DNA of 5,094 bases from Gallicola sp. (lineage in GTDB: Bacteria; Bacillota; Clostridia; Tissierellales; Peptoniphilaceae): assembly GCA_012798975.1 (NCBI GenBank), contig JAAZME010000027.1, positions 1 to 5,094 of the forward strand, read 5' to 3'. A program made the position numbers and the translations under genes. Position 1 is the stretch's first letter, and each line of letters starts with the position of its first letter. The notes under the pieces are model-generated. The model was not told where the DNA came from. It did no database searches and worked only from the letters and a program-made list of their open reading frames with translations. Positions 4,147 through 5,094 of this stretch are shown in pieces.

Positions 4147-4905
4147 ATGAAACTGGAAAACAAAGTTGTGCTTTTAACCGGAGCAAGTTCGGGAATCGGT
4201 TACGCTATTGGAAAAGCCTTTGCAAAAGAAGGAGCTGTAGTCTATGCGATGGCGCGCAGGATGGAAAAGTTGGAAGGTCTAAAAGAAGATTCTAAAGATC
4301 TTCCAGGTGAAATTATTCCTGTGGCAGGAGATGTTGTGAAAGAAGAAGACATCGACAATGCGGTAGAAAAAGCCTTGGAAGAACAGGGGAAAATTGATGT
4401 TTTAGTAAATAATGCGGGAGTTTTAGACGAGTACAAATCTGCTGAAACGATTACAGACGAGATTTGGAATAAGGTTATGGATATCAATGCCGGCGGAATT
4501 ATGAGAATGTCAAGAAAAGTGCTTCCATCCATGCTAGAGAAAAAAGCTGGTGTAATACTTAATACTGCATCGGTAGGAGGCCTTCATGGAATGAGGGGCG
4601 GTCTTGCCTACGTTGCTTCGAAACATGCTGTTGTGGGAATGACAAAAAACATCGGTTATTCTTATGCAGATGAAGGAATCCGCTGTATAGCCGTAGCACC
4701 GGGAAGTGTATCGACAGAGATCGGCAGCTCAGTAAAAGATCCGGATGAAAGAATGCTTAACAAACTTATGGCAGGCGTTCAGATATTTCCAAAAGTAGGA
4801 ACACCGGATCAACTGGCAGAAGTGTATGTTTTCTTAGCTTCGGATGAAGCGTCTTTTATAAACGGAACAACAATAGTAGTCGATGGCGGCTGGACAGCTT
4901 ATTAA
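4147..4905 (+). CDS. Classical short-chain dehydrogenase/reductase, substrate unknown
   Basis: This 252-residue soluble Rossmann-fold oxidoreductase (SDR superfamily, classical type) interconverts an alcohol and a carbonyl using NAD(P). The cofactor loop is T11-G-A-S-S-G-I-G18. D62 follows in AGDVV, and N88-N-A-G91 is the structural motif. The catalytic tetrad is N114, S142, Y155 and K159 (Y-V-A-S-K). A P185-G loop follows in APGSVSTEIG, and the C terminus, FINGTTIVVDGGWTAY, is typical. R37-R38 after the second beta strand suggests NADPH rather than NADH, an inference. AAAGGAGG sits 5 bases before the ATG, an excellent site. It resembles FabG-like and hydroxysteroid or glucose dehydrogenases in overall form, but nothing in the sequence or its neighbours fixes the substrate. 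It is the last gene of the rightward run. Confidence 0.93.
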   Translation: MKLENKVVLLTGASSGIGYAIGKAFAKEGAVVYAMARRMEKLEGLKEDSKDLPGEIIPVAGDVVKEEDIDNAVEKALEEQGKIDVLVNNAGVLDEYKSAETITDEIWNKVMDINAGGIMRMSRKVLPSMLEKKAGVILNTASVGGLHGMRGGLAYVASKHAVVGMTKNIGYSYADEGIRCIAVAPGSVSTEIGSSVKDPDERMLNKLMAGVQIFPKVGTPDQLAEVYVFLASDEASFINGTTIVVDGGWTAY

Positions 4906-4920
4906 AGAAGAGATAGACGA

Positions 4921-4962
4921 GATGCCTGCGGCACTTAGGCGGCTCACCAAAGGCGGCCAGGC
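4921..4962. repeat. Short GC-rich intergenic segment with nested repeats
   Basis: About two thirds G+C in otherwise AT-rich surroundings. GATGCCTG (4921-4928) pairs with CAGGC-T-ATC (4958-4966) with one bulged T. Inside are two AGGCGGC copies (4937-4943 and 4951-4957). It lies between the dehydrogenase stop and the terminator and is not part of an obvious gene. It may be a copy of a dispersed repeat or a relic, and its identity is unknown. Confidence 0.4.
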
Positions 4963-4975
4963 TATCGAAAAAGAC

Positions 4976-5013
4976 AGAAAAAACCTTGTTTTGTAGAAAA
5001 CAAGGTTTTTTCT
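4976..5013. terminator. Strong bidirectional intrinsic terminator
   Basis: AGAAAAAACCTTGTTTT (4976-4992) pairs perfectly over 17 bp with its complement at 4997-5013 around a GTAG loop. The outer arms are A6 and T6, so transcripts from either side end in a U run. It terminates the dehydrogenase from the left and would also serve a leftward gene ending at 5049. Confidence 0.92.
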
Positions 5014-5048
5014 ATGGAGAATGTCTTTAATTAAAAAATCTTTATATC

Positions 5049-5094
5049 CTATGTAGAAAAATGAATGTATTCTTCATTTTCCACCACAAACTCC
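5049..5094 (-). CDS. Possible C-terminal end of a convergent gene (cut by right edge)
   Basis: On the - strand one frame is open from the right edge to a TAG at plus 5051-5049, giving 14 residues ending EFVVENEEYIHFST. A bidirectional terminator lies 36 bases past this stop, which is the expected arrangement for convergent genes. The stretch is very short, another - frame is also open for a similar length, and no family can be named. Confidence 0.3.
   Translation of the reverse strand, partial: EFVVENEEYIHFST

Noticed and set aside
4242..4532. Open frame of 96 codons on the - strand
   Set aside because: It is antisense to the dehydrogenase gene, whose motifs are fully conserved in the other frame.
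5058..5082. AAAATGAA/TTCATTTT hairpin as a separate terminator
   Set aside because: It falls within the possible coding tail of the right-edge gene, and the much stronger hairpin at 4976-5013 already serves both directions.

Overview
The window comes from an AT-rich, low-GC Gram-positive bacterium, most likely an anaerobic clostridium. The evidence is strong AGGAGG-type ribosome binding sites, TATAAT-type promoters, U-tailed intrinsic terminators, a ThiW-type ECF transporter subunit and, above all, selenocysteine use. Two genes are open only if an in-frame UGA is read as selenocysteine (Sec), and each UGA is followed at the right distance by a bacterial SECIS-like hairpin. The genome should therefore encode SelA, SelB, SelC and SelD, none of which lies in this window. 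The species cannot be fixed from the sequence; amino-acid-fermenting Clostridia related to Peptoclostridium (Eubacterium) acidaminophilum, where a Sec peroxiredoxin is known, are a reasonable guess.

Layout from left to right. (1) Bases 1-63 hold the last 20 codons of an unidentified + strand gene, followed by a terminator-like hairpin. (2) Bases 300-572 (+) encode a 90-residue protein that would be missed by ordinary gene callers. Its codon 23 is TGA and it carries a C20-x-x-U23 redox motif and a two-part SECIS hairpin with a GAGGUCUU apical loop. I do not recognise the family, and it is the most novel item here. (3) A G-rich degenerate repeat patch and a terminator lie between it and the convergent gene mnmA (702-1757, -), the tRNA 2-thiouridylase, which has its own extended -10 promoter. 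A second patch of the same repeat type lies upstream of mnmA. (4) Bases 2077-2676 (-) encode a 199-residue AhpC/Prx1-type peroxiredoxin with Sec47 at the peroxidatic position and no C-terminal resolving cysteine. Without recoding it looks like a broken gene or a 127-residue fragment. (5) A divergent control region (2677-2859) holds a PerR-box-like site on the peroxiredoxin side and a perfect 16-bp palindrome overlapping the -35 of the thiW promoter. (6) thiW (2860-3363, +), a thiamine-precursor ECF S component, ends in a strong terminator. (7) A beta-carbonic anhydrase (3449-4075, +) and a classical short-chain dehydrogenase/reductase (4147-4905, +) follow in the same direction with no clear terminator between them. 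(8) The right end holds a short GC-rich segment, a 17-bp bidirectional terminator, and probably the last codons of a convergent - strand gene running in from the right edge.

Functionally this is a set of mostly single-gene transcription units rather than one pathway. The common thread of the left half is sulfur and selenium redox chemistry: a CxxU selenoprotein, tRNA thiolation and a Sec peroxidase. That connection is an inference from proximity only. The right half is vitamin uptake, CO2/bicarbonate interconversion and an oxidoreductase of unknown substrate.
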